Assembly (NCBI GenBank): GCA_032622095.1
Contig: CP136068.1
Coordinates: forward strand, 181,786,796 to 181,850,795
DNA: 64,000 bases
Direction of reading: 5' to 3'
DNA from: Siphonodentalium dalli
Taxonomy: Eukaryota > Mollusca > Scaphopoda > Gadilida > Siphonodentaliidae
Made by a program: the position numbers and the translations under genes. Below the pieces are notes generated by a model that saw only the letters and a list, made by a program, of their open reading frames with translations, ran no database searches and was not told where the DNA came from. Of the stretch, positions 1 through 9,775 are shown in pieces. The number at the start of each line of letters is the position of its first letter. Position 1 is the stretch's first letter.

Positions 1-508
1 AAACATGCAGGAAAATCTTTTTAGAGTTGCCGAAAAATAAATTTGGTTCTGTCGACCACACATCCACCCCGGCATACGTGCCCTGAACCCCCCCCCCCAT
101 TACATTATTTTTATCTGATGATTTCCCAATCATGAAGTAATGTGGATTAGCTAGATTATGAACTGACAGCGGGTTGAGTGGGTCAATTACAATAAAATTT
201 GGTGTGATTTCAATGCTATTATTGATTGCGCCAATAATTTTATCTTCGCCTTCCAGCGCAACGGAACATTTTCATTGAACGATCCGAGTGTCCATTCGGA
301 AGTAATGTAGTTTTCCATTGAAATTGATGTTTGTAAATAAATCACTGTTTAATTGTTATATATTCATCAAGAATTTGCTTGTGAAAAATCATTGTAAATG
401 TGTTAAATATTGATGAATGCGTAGTTCCCAAATTGCAAACTAGAATCAAGCATGATGTGGTCATTTTTCCAAGAATTCTTTGAGCGCCCTGTAGGCCTAT
501 GTATTTAG
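1..508. other. Non-coding stretch, no gene seen
   Basis: AT-rich sequence with no open frame of note and no recognisable repeat. It contains an 11-C tract at 88-98, one of about ten long G/C homopolymers in the window. Confidence 0.5.
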
Positions 509-1210
509 GGGCTTGTTACATGAGCGGGACAACTCGGTTAGCCGGGACAACCCGGTCTGCTGGGTGCCTAGGTCCTCTGTGCTGACTGACTAAAATAATG
601 GTGTGCTGTTACATGAGCCGCGTCAACTCGTCAAACCGAGTTCGCTGGGACAACTCGGTTAGCTAGCTGGGACAACTCGGTTAGCTAGTTGGGACAACTC
701 GGTTGACGTTGACTACTGAGTTGTCCCAGCTAACCGAGTTGTCTCAGCTCACATAACAGCATGATTGATTTGTCCCCGCAGACTGTGTTGTCTCGGCTAA
801 GTGTACCTTCAGACGATCACGATACACATCGTAAGTGGAGGGATCAGGCCCGACGAGATCGTGGATAGTTTGTTCAGACGATTGCGATGTCACGTGCATT
901 ATTCTATCGTAGGTTGTTCTAAAGCATGTGATTGACTACCCTATGACCATTTCCAGCTACGATTTTTACATACACACGACTGCGATTACGTCGCAAGTGG
1001 ATGTAACCAAGGATACGACACGATATCGTATCTAAAATCAAACACTGTCTGATATTATTTTTTGTTCTACGATTTAGACGTGAGCATGCGCACTCCATCT
1101 TCCTGTTACTTCCTACGACGAAAATCCTTCCACTTACGATTGAATCGTGGTCGTCTGAAGGTTCACTAAGTCTAACCGAGATGTCCCGGCTCATGTAACA
1201 TAACAAGCCC
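509..1210. mobile_element. MITE-like element with inverted ends
   Basis: The left end reads GGGCTTGTTACATGAG and the right end is its near reverse complement (CTCATGTAAC then TAACAAGCCC). Next to the left end are several copies of a GGGACAACTCGGTTAGC-type unit (about 525-760), and the right end carries the inverse (CTAACCGAG). The length of about 700 bp and the lack of a coding frame fit a non-autonomous DNA transposon. No clean target-site duplication was found, so the superfamily is open. A reading frame on the minus strand here simply crosses the element. Confidence 0.6.
798..1169. mobile_element. Nested inverted-repeat element
   Basis: A second inverted pair lies inside the 509-1210 element. 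The left side has ACCTTCAGACGATCACGAT near 808 and the right side has ATCGTGGTCGTCTGAAGGT near 1145. It is either a separate MITE inserted into the first one or the inner part of one compound element. The motif AGTGAACCTTCRGAC also occurs in the foldback element near 4808 and 8078. Confidence 0.45.
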
Positions 1211-1898
1211 ACTCGAGGAAATTCTTAATTTATTTTATAAGTCAACAAGACAGGTAAAAAAAATTGCTATCATGACTTCATTGTGTTAACAGTAGACACT
1301 GATAGAACCACATGAATAGTGGTCATTATATCAATGTGAAGACAAATATTTTGAGAATATAAGTCTGCCGAAAGATCATGAGGGAAACTAAAAGCTGCCT
1401 CGAGGTAATTTATTTTTTAGGAAAATTATACGGGTAATCAGTTTGTATGCCGTAATTTTCTGCCTATATGACCTTACCTGTTTGGGTCAGTGGGCAGCAA
1501 GTAGACACAAGTGAGGCTCAGTGGTCGTGCAGCATGTGCTAATTTCATAATTTTCAATAATTCGAAGATACGAATACATGCAAATAATTTTTTGATTTGT
1601 AATTTGTGCATGATTAAAATAGGTCGTAAATGTCGGGTCTATTTATTGAACGACGTATAGTCATGTCCATATAAATAAAACATCATACAACTGTTGTTAG
1701 CATTAAGTTTTTATATTTAAAACAATAATTATTCAGTGGGTGCGGGTGGAAAAGGTAACCCCTTAGCCTTAGTAAGCCCATCAAATTTTTATGTCTATGT
1801 TGTGACATAATTATCTTCATTTTGATTATATGATTAATTAATGAAATATTATAAAATTCAAACAGGTCTGGGTGATCCATTTGTCAATTTTGTGCTTA
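1211..1898. other. Non-coding stretch, no gene seen
   Basis: AT-rich sequence with no protein-like frame and no repeat recognised by eye. Confidence 0.45.
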
Positions 1899-3115
1899 AG
1901 AATAAATTATAATGATTTGTGCTCATTTGTAAATAATTTGCGCTTAAGCGTAAATAATTTGTGCTTAAGAGTAAATAATTTGCACTTTTGCGCAAATAAT
2001 GAATAAATGTGAAAATGCTTTCCTTCTCTTACAATTTAGTTAGACCGGTGTCAGAGAAGGTACTGACAGGAAAACTTTAGACCAATTGGTCTAGACGTTT
2101 CAGACCGATCGGTCAAATAAAGAACATTCGATGGTTCACCAATATGGGATGCGATTTTAACATTTGTACCTTATTTGCGCTTGAGCATAAATATGATCCA
2201 TAATTTTTTGATTTTAAAGTTTAAGTAATTTGCGCATGGCCTCCCATACACCTATTCACCTAGACCTGATAAATTCCCATGAATCATGATAATTTTCAAA
2301 CGGAATGACAACTTTTTATCAAATAAACTGCCAAATGTCTTTTTCAACTTTAAGATTTTTTTTTATGAAAATGTTATGTCTTATCTATTGTCAAATTGTC
2401 AACATTCAATCTGTTTAGACTGATTGCCCAACACATTTAGACAGATCGGTCTAAATAAAGATTGATTTGTGGTTCACCCATATTGGTATGGGAGCCCAAA
2501 TTCATATTTAATAGCTACTTATGCTTAAGGGTTCAAAATAGATTTAATATTGAGAGAATCCAATTAGTCATAAAGCACTGAAAATTGAAAAATACACTTA
2601 AGCGCACTGCCATTACGCTTAAGCATAACATATTTTTATAGCCTTATTACCTTACATATAATGATATAATCTAAGCTCGATATTTGTCAAAAGTTACTAG
2701 CATCAGGAATTTGCTGCATCCATTTCAGCTTCAGGGGAGTTTTCACATATGGAATATGAATTACGCTTAAGCGTATTGACATTACGCTTAAGCATAACGA
2801 CATTACGCTTAAGCGTAATGGCTTTACGCTTAAGTTTAATAGATGATGCTTTGAAAAACATAATGGAAATCTGAATTACGCTCATGCGTAATGTCTTAAT
2901 GCATTACACTTAAGCGTAATTGGCTATTAAATGTGAATTTGAACTCCCATACAATATGGGACATGGTTTTAATATTTACTTCTTATTTGCACTTAAGCAT
3001 AAATATGAAAATTATGATCTTTTCGTGCTTAAGCGTAAATGATTTGCATTTGAGCAAAATAATTGGCATTTACGCGTAAGTGATTTAAGCTTAAGCGCAA
3101 ATAAGGAATAAATGT
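1899..3115. repeat. Cluster of CTTAAG-centred palindromes
   Basis: More than a dozen copies of a motif close to TTACGCTTAAGCGTAA occur in both orientations, often spaced by TAATTTG. A perfect 20-bp palindrome, CATTACGCTTAAGCGTAATG, lies at 2801-2820. Short palindromes ACCAATTGGT and ACCGATCGGT follow TTTAGAC near 2080-2115 and recur near 2440. The sequence around the phrase TATGGGA appears several times, directly and inverted. No coding role is visible; it looks like a locally amplified palindrome family. Confidence 0.65.
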
Positions 3116-3290
3116 AAAAGTACATGCCATTCCATAAACACGACCTAAAGTTCTAAACCTGATAAATTACTGTGAACATGACCAATTTGAAACAGCATGA
3201 CAAATTTTTATCAAATTTACTGAGAAATTTATTTTTCAACTTGAAGTCTTTTAGATGAAAATTTGTTATCTCTTATCCATTGACAAAGGC
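2225..3290 (+). repeat. Pair of diverged ~170-bp direct repeats
   Basis: The segments at about 2225-2405 and 3117-3287 align by eye. Both contain CCTGATAAATT, then a TGACAA-TTTTTATCAAAT block, then TTTTTCAACTT followed by ATGAAAAT and TCTTATC. They are about 900 bp apart and clearly diverged, so the duplication is old. They bracket most of the palindrome cluster. Confidence 0.5.
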
Positions 3291-3300
3291 ATAATCTTAT

Positions 3301-3777
3301 TTGTTGAGTTTGAAATGTTCTGTCACTTCTCTATCGTGTTGGTGCCCATATATGAGCTTTTGTGCTGATACAAAATATGTGTGAAGATTTCGTGTAAAGT
3401 TGAAGTCGAAACCGAAAGCATCCTATAATTAAAAGTTTGTAGATACATACATGTCAAGATTCCCGAAGATAAGATTGTCCGGCCATCATGAAACATATCT
3501 GTGATCACCCATTGAACCAGTCTAAGTTATTTGCTGTGATTTTAACACTATAATGTGTTTCAGTCGCTTCGAAATAAAATGGCGACCTCCAATCTTGCCG
3601 TGTGCTCCACGGAAACAGTAACGATAACTCTTGAAGACTATCGGTCAAAACCAATATATGGTATTGAACATGTCCTCAAAACCAAGGGATTCAGATTTGG
3701 TTTTGATCAAAACCAAGGGAATCAGATTTGGTATTGATCAATACCAATAAAAACCGAATTTATTGTCAGTGTACGCA
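3301..3777. other. Short unique stretch with twin palindromes
   Basis: Two perfect 20-bp palindromes sit 31 bp apart: TTGGTTTTGATCAAAACCAA at 3697-3716 and TTGGTATTGATCAATACCAA at 3728-3747. Each follows CAGAT. A 60-codon frame from 3555 ends inside them and matches nothing I recognise. The rest is featureless. Confidence 0.6.
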
Positions 3778-4142
3778 GGTCTGAACGCTTCCATCATGCA
3801 TGTAGAGTTCAATCCCTTCACTACGCTGGTCTGAACGCTTCCATCATACATGTAGCGTTCAGCCCCTTCACTATGCTGGTCTGAAAGCTTCCATCATGCA
3901 TGTAGAGTTCAGTCCCTTCACTACGCTAGTCTGAACGCTTCCATCGTGCTTGTAGAGTTCAGTCCCTTCGTTATGCAGGTCTGAACGCTTCCATCATGCA
4001 TGTAAAGTTCAGTCCCTTCACTACGCAGGTCTGGACGCTTCCATCACGCATGTATAGTTCCGTCCCTTCGTTGTGCATGTCTGCACGCTTCCATCATGCA
4101 TGCAGAGTTCAGTCCCTTCGTTACGCTGGTCTGCATGTTTGC
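3778..4142 (+). repeat. Minisatellite, 50-bp unit, ~7 copies
   Basis: The unit starts GGTCTGAACGCTTCCATCAT and ends CCCTTCACTACGCT. Starts fall at 3778, 3828, 3878, 3928, 3978, 4028, 4078 and 4128 (partial), an exact 50-bp period. Copies differ by a few substitutions. An open frame of 137 codons runs across the end of this array into the next element and is not taken as a gene. Confidence 0.9.
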
Positions 4143-4331
4143 ATGGTGTATATTTTTGTAATTGAATCTAACATGTTTTATTTAGGTATTTTTGTCAGTT
4201 ACAATTCATTCCGGCTTGATCTAGCCAATTTTCAAGTGAATATGGACAGTTCGGTTTCTCATAAACATGCAGAATGTATGGTAAGCGACAGCAGTCTACG
4301 GAAGCACTGTAGCGCCACAAATAAAATAATA

Positions 4332-4785
4332 ATTACGGCGTTTAAACGCCCTATTACGGCGTTTAAACGCCCTAATACGGCGTTTAAACGCCCTAATTAC
4401 GGCGTTTAAACGCCCTAATTACGGCGTTTAAACGCCCTATTACGGCGTTTAAACGCCCTAATACGGCGTTTAAACGCCCTATTGCGACGTTTAAACGCTC
4501 TAATACGGCGTTTAAACGCCCTAATTACGGCGTTTAAACGCCCTAATTACGGCGTTTAAACGCCCTAATTACGGCGTTTAAACGCCCTAATTACGGCGTT
4601 TAAACGCCCTAATTACGGCGTTTAAACGCCCTATTACGGCGTTTAAACGCCCTAATACGGCGTTTAAACGCCCTAATTACGGCGTTTAAACGCCCTATTA
4701 CGGCGTTTAAACGCCCTAATTACGGCGTTTAAACGCCCTAATACGGCGTTTAAACGCCCTAATTACGGCGTTTAAACGCCCTAAT
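4332..4785 (+). repeat. Left palindrome array, 21 copies
   Basis: Twenty-one copies of GGCGTTTAAACGCC are joined by CCTAAT-TACGG linkers, giving a 20-22-bp period. The core is a perfect 14-bp palindrome; the linker is asymmetric, which orients the array. One copy (near 4485) is altered to GACGTTTAAACGCT. It is the subterminal repeat of the foldback element and matches the array at 8110-8327 in inverse orientation. Confidence 0.95.
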
Positions 4786-5116
4786 GCGACATATATGGAA
4801 TGACTAGTGAACCTTCGGACTACTGAACACTACCCGATCAATGTCTGAACAGAATGAGGTCCCCTAGCAAAGGGTGAATTTGGTGATGCTAGCCGCTATG
4901 CTGGGTAATATCTCTAAATTCACCCTCTGGGGACCTCATTCTGCAAATGTCAGGCACCTTATTTCCGGGCTTGATACCACCACTGGTATATGCGTTGGTT
5001 TGGGTGCAATGTGTCTAACCGTGAAACATGTGGTGCCCTGCTATAAGCATATACCCTTCGCTATGTGCATGTTCGACTACATGGGGTGTTTTGAGTGCAT
5101 TCTAGTTCATTTTGGA

Positions 5117-5250
5117 TTTTCGGAGAATCGGGCCTTCGGAGAATCGAGCCCTCGGAGTTATGGGCTTTCGGAGAATCGGGCTTTCGGAGAATCGGGCCTT
5201 CGGAATTATGGGGTTTCGGAGAATCGGGCCTTCGGAGTTATGGGCTTTCC
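5117..5250 (+). repeat. TTCGGAGAATCGGGCC cluster in foldback arm
   Basis: About seven short units alternate between TTCGGAGAATCGGGC and TTCGGAGTTATGGGC forms, 16-17 bp each. The inverse cluster lies at about 7638-7765 in the other arm. Overlapping open frames in all three phases come from this simple sequence and are not genes. Confidence 0.85.
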
Positions 5251-5615
5251 AGGGCTGGCATTCTCAGAAATCCGGGCGGGCTCAGACCAACCCTCCTCAA
5301 TCAGCCTAGGTGGGCTATAGCCCTCCTCAGTGAATGATGTCATAGCATGGACATTTTAGCCAACTACAGCGAAATCACATTCACGACAATGGAAATAGTC
5401 ATTATCTGAACTAAACTGCGTTAATACATTTTACAAAGGGAGCCATTCCAAAATGTACCTCACCCCATAGACTTTACCTACCCGAATAAAGGCCATCGGT
5501 TATAGGGTGATAGAGTCAGAAACATTAATCGTGAGTCACTACTCATATAATGCAGTGCTCTTGTTATTATCCCCCGCCAAATTGAAAATTTGCGGGTGAT
5601 ATAGGAATGGGTTCC

Positions 5616-5648
5616 GTCTGTCCGTCCGTTCGTCCGTCCGTCTGTCCT
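5616..5648 (+). repeat. GTCY-type microsatellite
   Basis: A run of GTCTGTCCGTCCGTTCGTCC type (GTCC/GTCT/GTTC steps) lies near the 5' end of the Helentron-like element, where such a tract is expected in this class. Confidence 0.85.
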
Positions 5649-5679
5649 GAATTTGATCGAGTTAGAACTTGAACATATG

Positions 5680-6690
5680 TCTACGGATATCAAAGATATT
5701 TGGTATATGAGTTCACCTGACCGTTACCTAGAATGCGTTCTCAAGCCAGGTCCGGCAGGATATTTTTACCAGAGTTATTGGACTTTGTTTATTATTTTTG
5801 TTGAATTTACCAAATAGCATATAGACGACGTCACAGGGCTCATTTCCACAAATCTCTATGGATTTCAAAGATATTTGGTATATGAGTTCACCTGACCATT
5901 ACCTAGAACGAGTTCGCATGCCAGGTCCGGCCGGTTATTTTTACCGGAGTTATTGGACTTTGTTTATTATTTAACAAATAGCATATAGACAACGTCACAG
6001 GGCTTATTTCCACAAATGTCAACGGATTTCAAAGATTTTTTTTATTTGTGTTCACATGATCAGTATCTAGAACGAGTTCGAAAACCAGGTCCGGCAGGAT
6101 ATTTTAAGCAGAGTTATTGGACATTGTTTATTTTTGTGTGTGCAAATGGACGACGTCACAGGGCTCATTTCCACAAATGTCAATGGATTTCAGAGATATT
6201 CGGTAAATGAGTTCACATGACCAGTATCTAGAATGAGTTCGCAAACCAGGTCCGGCCGGTTATTTTAAGCAGAGTTATTGGACTTTTTAAAATTTGTTAC
6301 AATAATCTGCACTGGTGATTTCAATTTCAACATCCATCAGGAGAAATATGTGTCCCAACTTGAAAACATCTTCAAAATACATCAATCTGTTGTGCAGCCG
6401 ACACATATACTTGAAGGAACACTCGACCTACTTCTCTCTAATATTAAAATGGACACACATGCTTTTCCAGTTCTGTACACAGACCACCATGTGATATGGG
6501 CTGTCAAGAAGTAAAATGTCATTCTAAGAATATTTATGCATGATTATGGAGATATTGAGGTATATTTTATCAAATATATATTTTATTTAATTTTGCTCAA
6601 AATTTATATCAACGGATTTAAAAGAGTTTTGGTATATTTGTTCCCATGACTAGTACCTAAAATGAGTTCGCGAGCCTGGCTTTTTGACAA
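5680..6690 (+). repeat. Core direct repeats of the Helentron-like element
   Basis: The landmark GGTCCGGC occurs at 5749, 5923, 6088 and 6249, giving periods of 174, 165 and 161 bp. Each unit has GGATTTCAAAGATATTTGG, GAGTTCAC.TGACC, the landmark, GAGTTATTGGACTTTG and GACGTCACAGGGCT. A fifth, decayed unit follows at about 6606-6690. The endonuclease fragment lies between units four and five. Confidence 0.85.
6297..6514 (+). pseudogene. EEP endonuclease C-terminal fragment
   Basis: The frame ending with a stop at 6512-6514 encodes about 72 residues that read like the C-terminal half of an endonuclease/exonuclease/phosphatase (AP-endonuclease-like) domain. The GDFN motif is at 6314-6325, a PTHILEGTLDLLLSN stretch is mid-way, and the catalytic-type TDHH is at 6479-6490. 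EEP domains cut DNA and occur in non-LTR retrotransposons and Helentrons. The N-terminal half and any polymerase or helicase are missing, so it cannot be functional. The setting inside Helentron-type repeats favours a Helentron source, though a LINE origin is possible. Confidence 0.65.
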
Positions 6691-6777
6691 AATCCCACCT
6701 CTTATTTACCACGTACTGAGAACGTAAACTTTATTGAGAATGCACTTCCCCAACTGCACATTTCGGCGGGGGATACC

Positions 6778-6792
6778 GCCGTCTCCGACGGC
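6778..6792 (+). other. 3' terminal stem-loop of the Helentron-like element
   Basis: GCCGTC TCC GACGGC forms a perfect 6-bp stem with a 3-nt loop, followed by TTGTT at the junction. A short GC hairpin just inside the 3' end is a hallmark of Helitron-class elements. Confidence 0.8.
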
Positions 6793-8109
6793 TTGTTGTG
6801 TTTGATGCACCAACTAATGGCTAAAATGTAGACAGTCATTTAATCTTATTAATGGTACTCAATCCGATTAAGCACCCCTAAATTACTATTTCTTTGGCTT
6901 CAGGGGTAAAACATATTTGATTCGAGTCGAGGAACCCATCCATCAAAGCTCAGAGTGATGAGATATTGATTTTTGAAGTTTGTAATTTTCTCGAGATGTG
7001 AACTGATAATTGCCACAGAAACACTTATTCAAACGGACGAAGGTGGATAACTAAAAATAAATGGTAATACTAACGCAATTTTGACTGAGAACATCCTTTT
7101 GACGGCGTGTTCTGTGCCACAAACAATAGATGTAAAAAAAATTGATATCTGATCACCCTGAGCGTTGATGGGTAGGTTCGTCGACTCGAATCAATTATTT
7201 TTTACCCCCGAAGTCAAAGAAATAGTAATTTAGGGGTGCTTAATCGGATTGAGAACCATTAATAAGATTAAATGACTGTCTACATTTTAGCCATTAGTTG
7301 GTGCATCAAACACAATAACAAGACCACTGCATTATATGAGTAGTGACTCACGATTAATGTTTCTGGCTCTATCACCCTATAACCGATGGCCTTTATTCGG
7401 GTGGGTAAAGTCTATGGGGTGAGGTACATTTTGGAATGGCTCCCTTTGTAAAATGTATTAACGCAGTTTAGTTCAGATAATGACTATTTCCATTGTCGTG
7501 AATGTGATTTGGCTGTAGTTGGCTAAAATGTCCATGCTATGACATCATTCACTGAGGAGGGCTATAGCCCACCTAGGCTGATTGAGGAGGGTTGGTCTTA
7601 GCCCGCCCGGATTTCTGAGATTGCCAGCCCTGGAAAGCCCATAACTCCGAAGGCCCGATTCTCCGAAACCCCATAATTCCGAAGGCCCGATTCTCCGAAA
7701 GCCCGATTCTCCGAAAGCCTTTAACTCCGAGGGCCCGATTCTCCGAAGGCCCGATTCTCCGAAAATCCAAAATGAACTAGAATGCACTCAAAACACCCCC
7801 ATGTAGTCGAACATGCGCATAGCGAAGGGTATATGCTTATAGCAGGGGACCACATGTTTCACGGTTAGACACATTGCACCCAAACCAACGCATATACCAG
7901 TGGTGGTATCAAGCCCGAAAATAAGGTGCCTGACATTTGCAGAATGAGGTCCCCAGAGGGTGAATTTAGAGATATTACCCCGCATAGCGGCTAGCATCAC
8001 CAAATTCACCCTTGCTAGGGGACCTCATTCTGTTCAGACATTGATCGGGTAGGGTTCAGTAGTCCGAAGGTTCAGTCCGAAGGTTCACTAGTCATTCCAT
8101 ATATGTCGC

Positions 8110-8327
8110 ATTAGGGCGTTTAAACGCCGTAATTAGGGCGTTTAAACGCCGTATTAGGGCGTTTAAACGCCGTATTAGGGCGTTTAAACGCCGTAATAGG
8201 GCGTTTAAACGCCCTAATTACGGCGTTTAAACGCCGTAATTAGGGCGTTTAAACGCCGTAATTAGGGCGTTTAAACGCCGTATTAGGGCGTTTAAACGCC
8301 GTAATAGGGCGTTTAAACGCCGTAATT
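8110..8327 (-). repeat. Right palindrome array, 10 copies
   Basis: Ten copies of GGCGTTTAAACGCC in the inverse orientation to the left array. Copy 5 (8197-8216) and copy 6 (8218-8239) have symmetric linkers, so each unit is fully palindromic. That marks a local orientation switch inside the array. Confidence 0.95.
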
Positions 8328-8367
8328 ATTATTTTATTTGTGGCGCTACAGTGCTTCCGTAGCAGTC

Positions 8368-9374
8368 TGAATTAAAAATAAAAACAAATTAATGATTTCC
8401 TCGCATCCGGCGAACGTGATGACAGAGTGCAGTCCGGCGTAGCAGGGGACTTAACTCTGCCGTGTAGTTTGATTAACTGCATGTGGTATACTGGGATTAA
8501 TTCCCCTCAATTGGAACGTCGACACAACTTTGTTTCATATACATGTACTGTGCTGAAAGTCATGGGCACCTGGTAAATTGTCTTAATTTTAAGTAAACCA
8601 GACCGTAGCAGATGGTCGTCTGCGACGGGTGTGTTCTGACGGGGTTGCTCTTGGGGCATTAATAAAGACCAGTGATGTTAACCAGGGATCCACTTTATCA
8701 CAGCAGCGATGTAGCGATATGTTTACCACGATCACGTACACTATTATAGTGTTAACAGTCACTGTGAATCACAACTTGTTATCGCCACTGAATGCATAAA
8801 GGCACGTTGTATGTATGAACGTTTGAACGGCAAAGTGATATAACTACATTAGAGATTGCAATGCTCGTGAATCAATGTGACCTCCGCGCAGTGAGGTTGC
8901 TCTATCTATTTATAGCGATTAGATGTTGACGGAAATGACCGCTATCAGTCTGCTAAATATAGTAAACTGTTGGCACGATAATATAGTATAGTTTCATAAC
9001 TCCAGATAGTATGTGACATAATTATGTGTTAATTTATGTTAGCAACAATTTTGTCATACATTTCAATAGCTTTTTATATACTTTCACAATTTCCTCAGGT
9101 TTCATATCCCTTCGCCGTGTTTCTGATGTAATGAGTTGCTGTGGGGTCCACGGAGGGTTGAAGTTTTAAACAATTTCTTCTACGTTTTATGTTCAATCTT
9201 TATAACGTTATTCTTATCGGTAGGATCATGGTATAAACAAAATACACACGTAGTGTTTCTGAATACCACATTGATGATTTCCGAAACACAACGCGTGTAT
9301 TTTATATTGCATAATAAATCTAAACAAGTGTGACATCATATTCGAAGGTTCATGCTGATTCTCATTTTATATTA
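8368..9374. other. Non-coding stretch, no gene seen
   Basis: Mostly unique AT-rich sequence without recognised repeats. A 65-codon frame at 9136-9333 is not protein-like to my eye. Confidence 0.45.
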
Positions 9375-9378
9375 TTAA

Positions 9379-9771
9379 CCCTTTACTCAACAGAACGGCC
9401 CTTTGCCAATGCATTCTCGTATATATGCGAGTCGACCATAGGTCGCCTCACATATATAAGAGAATGCATTGGCTTAACACATTAAAAATTATAAAATTGT
9501 TAAAGAATGTAAGAAAAAATGGTAAAAAGTGTTAAAAAAAGATTATTTTTTAGGCCAATGCATTCTCTTATATATGCGAGGCGACCTATGGTCGACTCGC
9601 ATATATAAGAGAATGCATTGGCACAGGGAATAAATGTAACTATCACAATGTGGTCAAGGAGCCTGTTCCAATGATATCCATATTTGTATGGTTCTATTGA
9701 GACAGACCGAAGATATTTTAGGCTGTTGAAGCTTTATTTGGCCGGTTTTGGCCGGTTTGTTGGGTAAAGGG
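9379..9771 (-). mobile_element. piggyBac-like MITE, copy A
   Basis: TTAA flanks both ends (9375-9378, 9772-9775). The ends are CCCTTTACTCAACA and TGTTGGGTAAAGGG. TTAA duplication plus CCC-starting ends fits piggyBac-type elements. Inside are two near-perfect palindromes of about 68 bp with the core TATATATGCGAGTCGACC flanked by GCCAATGCATTCTC, separated by an A/T-rich spacer. There is no transposase. It is the inverse of copies B, C and D. Confidence 0.75.
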
Positions 9772-9775
9772 TTAA

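Larger units (their letters stand above)
5569..6797 (+). mobile_element. Helentron-like non-autonomous insertion (HINE type)
   Basis: This 1.2-kb block interrupts the left foldback arm; the right arm has the same sequence without it. It starts ATCCCCCGCC, has the inverse GGCGGGGGAT at 6765-6774, then a stem-loop and TTGTT at the end. Inside are a GTCY-rich microsatellite and about five copies of a 160-175-bp repeat. Subterminal inverted repeats, a GTCY tract, core tandem repeats, a 3' hairpin and insertion at a T/T site without duplication are features known for Helentron-associated elements such as DINE-1. An EEP endonuclease remnant inside supports Helentron ancestry. No Rep/helicase region remains. 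Confidence 0.75.
4297..8361. mobile_element. Foldback DNA transposon with 6-bp duplication
   Basis: The two ends are perfect inverted repeats starting TACGGAAGCACTGTAGCGCC. The hexamer GCAGTC flanks both ends (4291-4296 and 8362-8367), a clean 6-bp target-site duplication. The left arm (4297-5568, continuing at 6798-6984) and right arm (about 7135-8361) are near-identical inverted copies, leaving an unpaired centre of roughly 150 bp. From the tip, each arm holds an array of GGCGTTTAAACGCC palindromes, a hairpin block (AGAATGAGGTCCCC), a cluster of TTCGGAGAATCGGGCC units, and unique sequence. No transposase is visible, so it is non-autonomous. A 6-bp duplication with TAY...RTA ends resembles what I recall of IS3EU elements; that assignment is tentative. 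Confidence 0.85.

Noticed and set aside
4332-4785. CRISPR array (regular short palindromic repeats)
   Set aside because: Linkers are 6-8 bp and nearly identical, not unique 25-40-bp spacers; the array is mirrored in the other arm and the genome is eukaryotic.
4874-5337. Overlapping frames of 148, 80 and 65 codons
   Set aside because: All three phases of the TTCGGAGAATCGGGCC cluster are open, and the inverse copy at 7545-8009 shows the same; simple repeat in a foldback arm.
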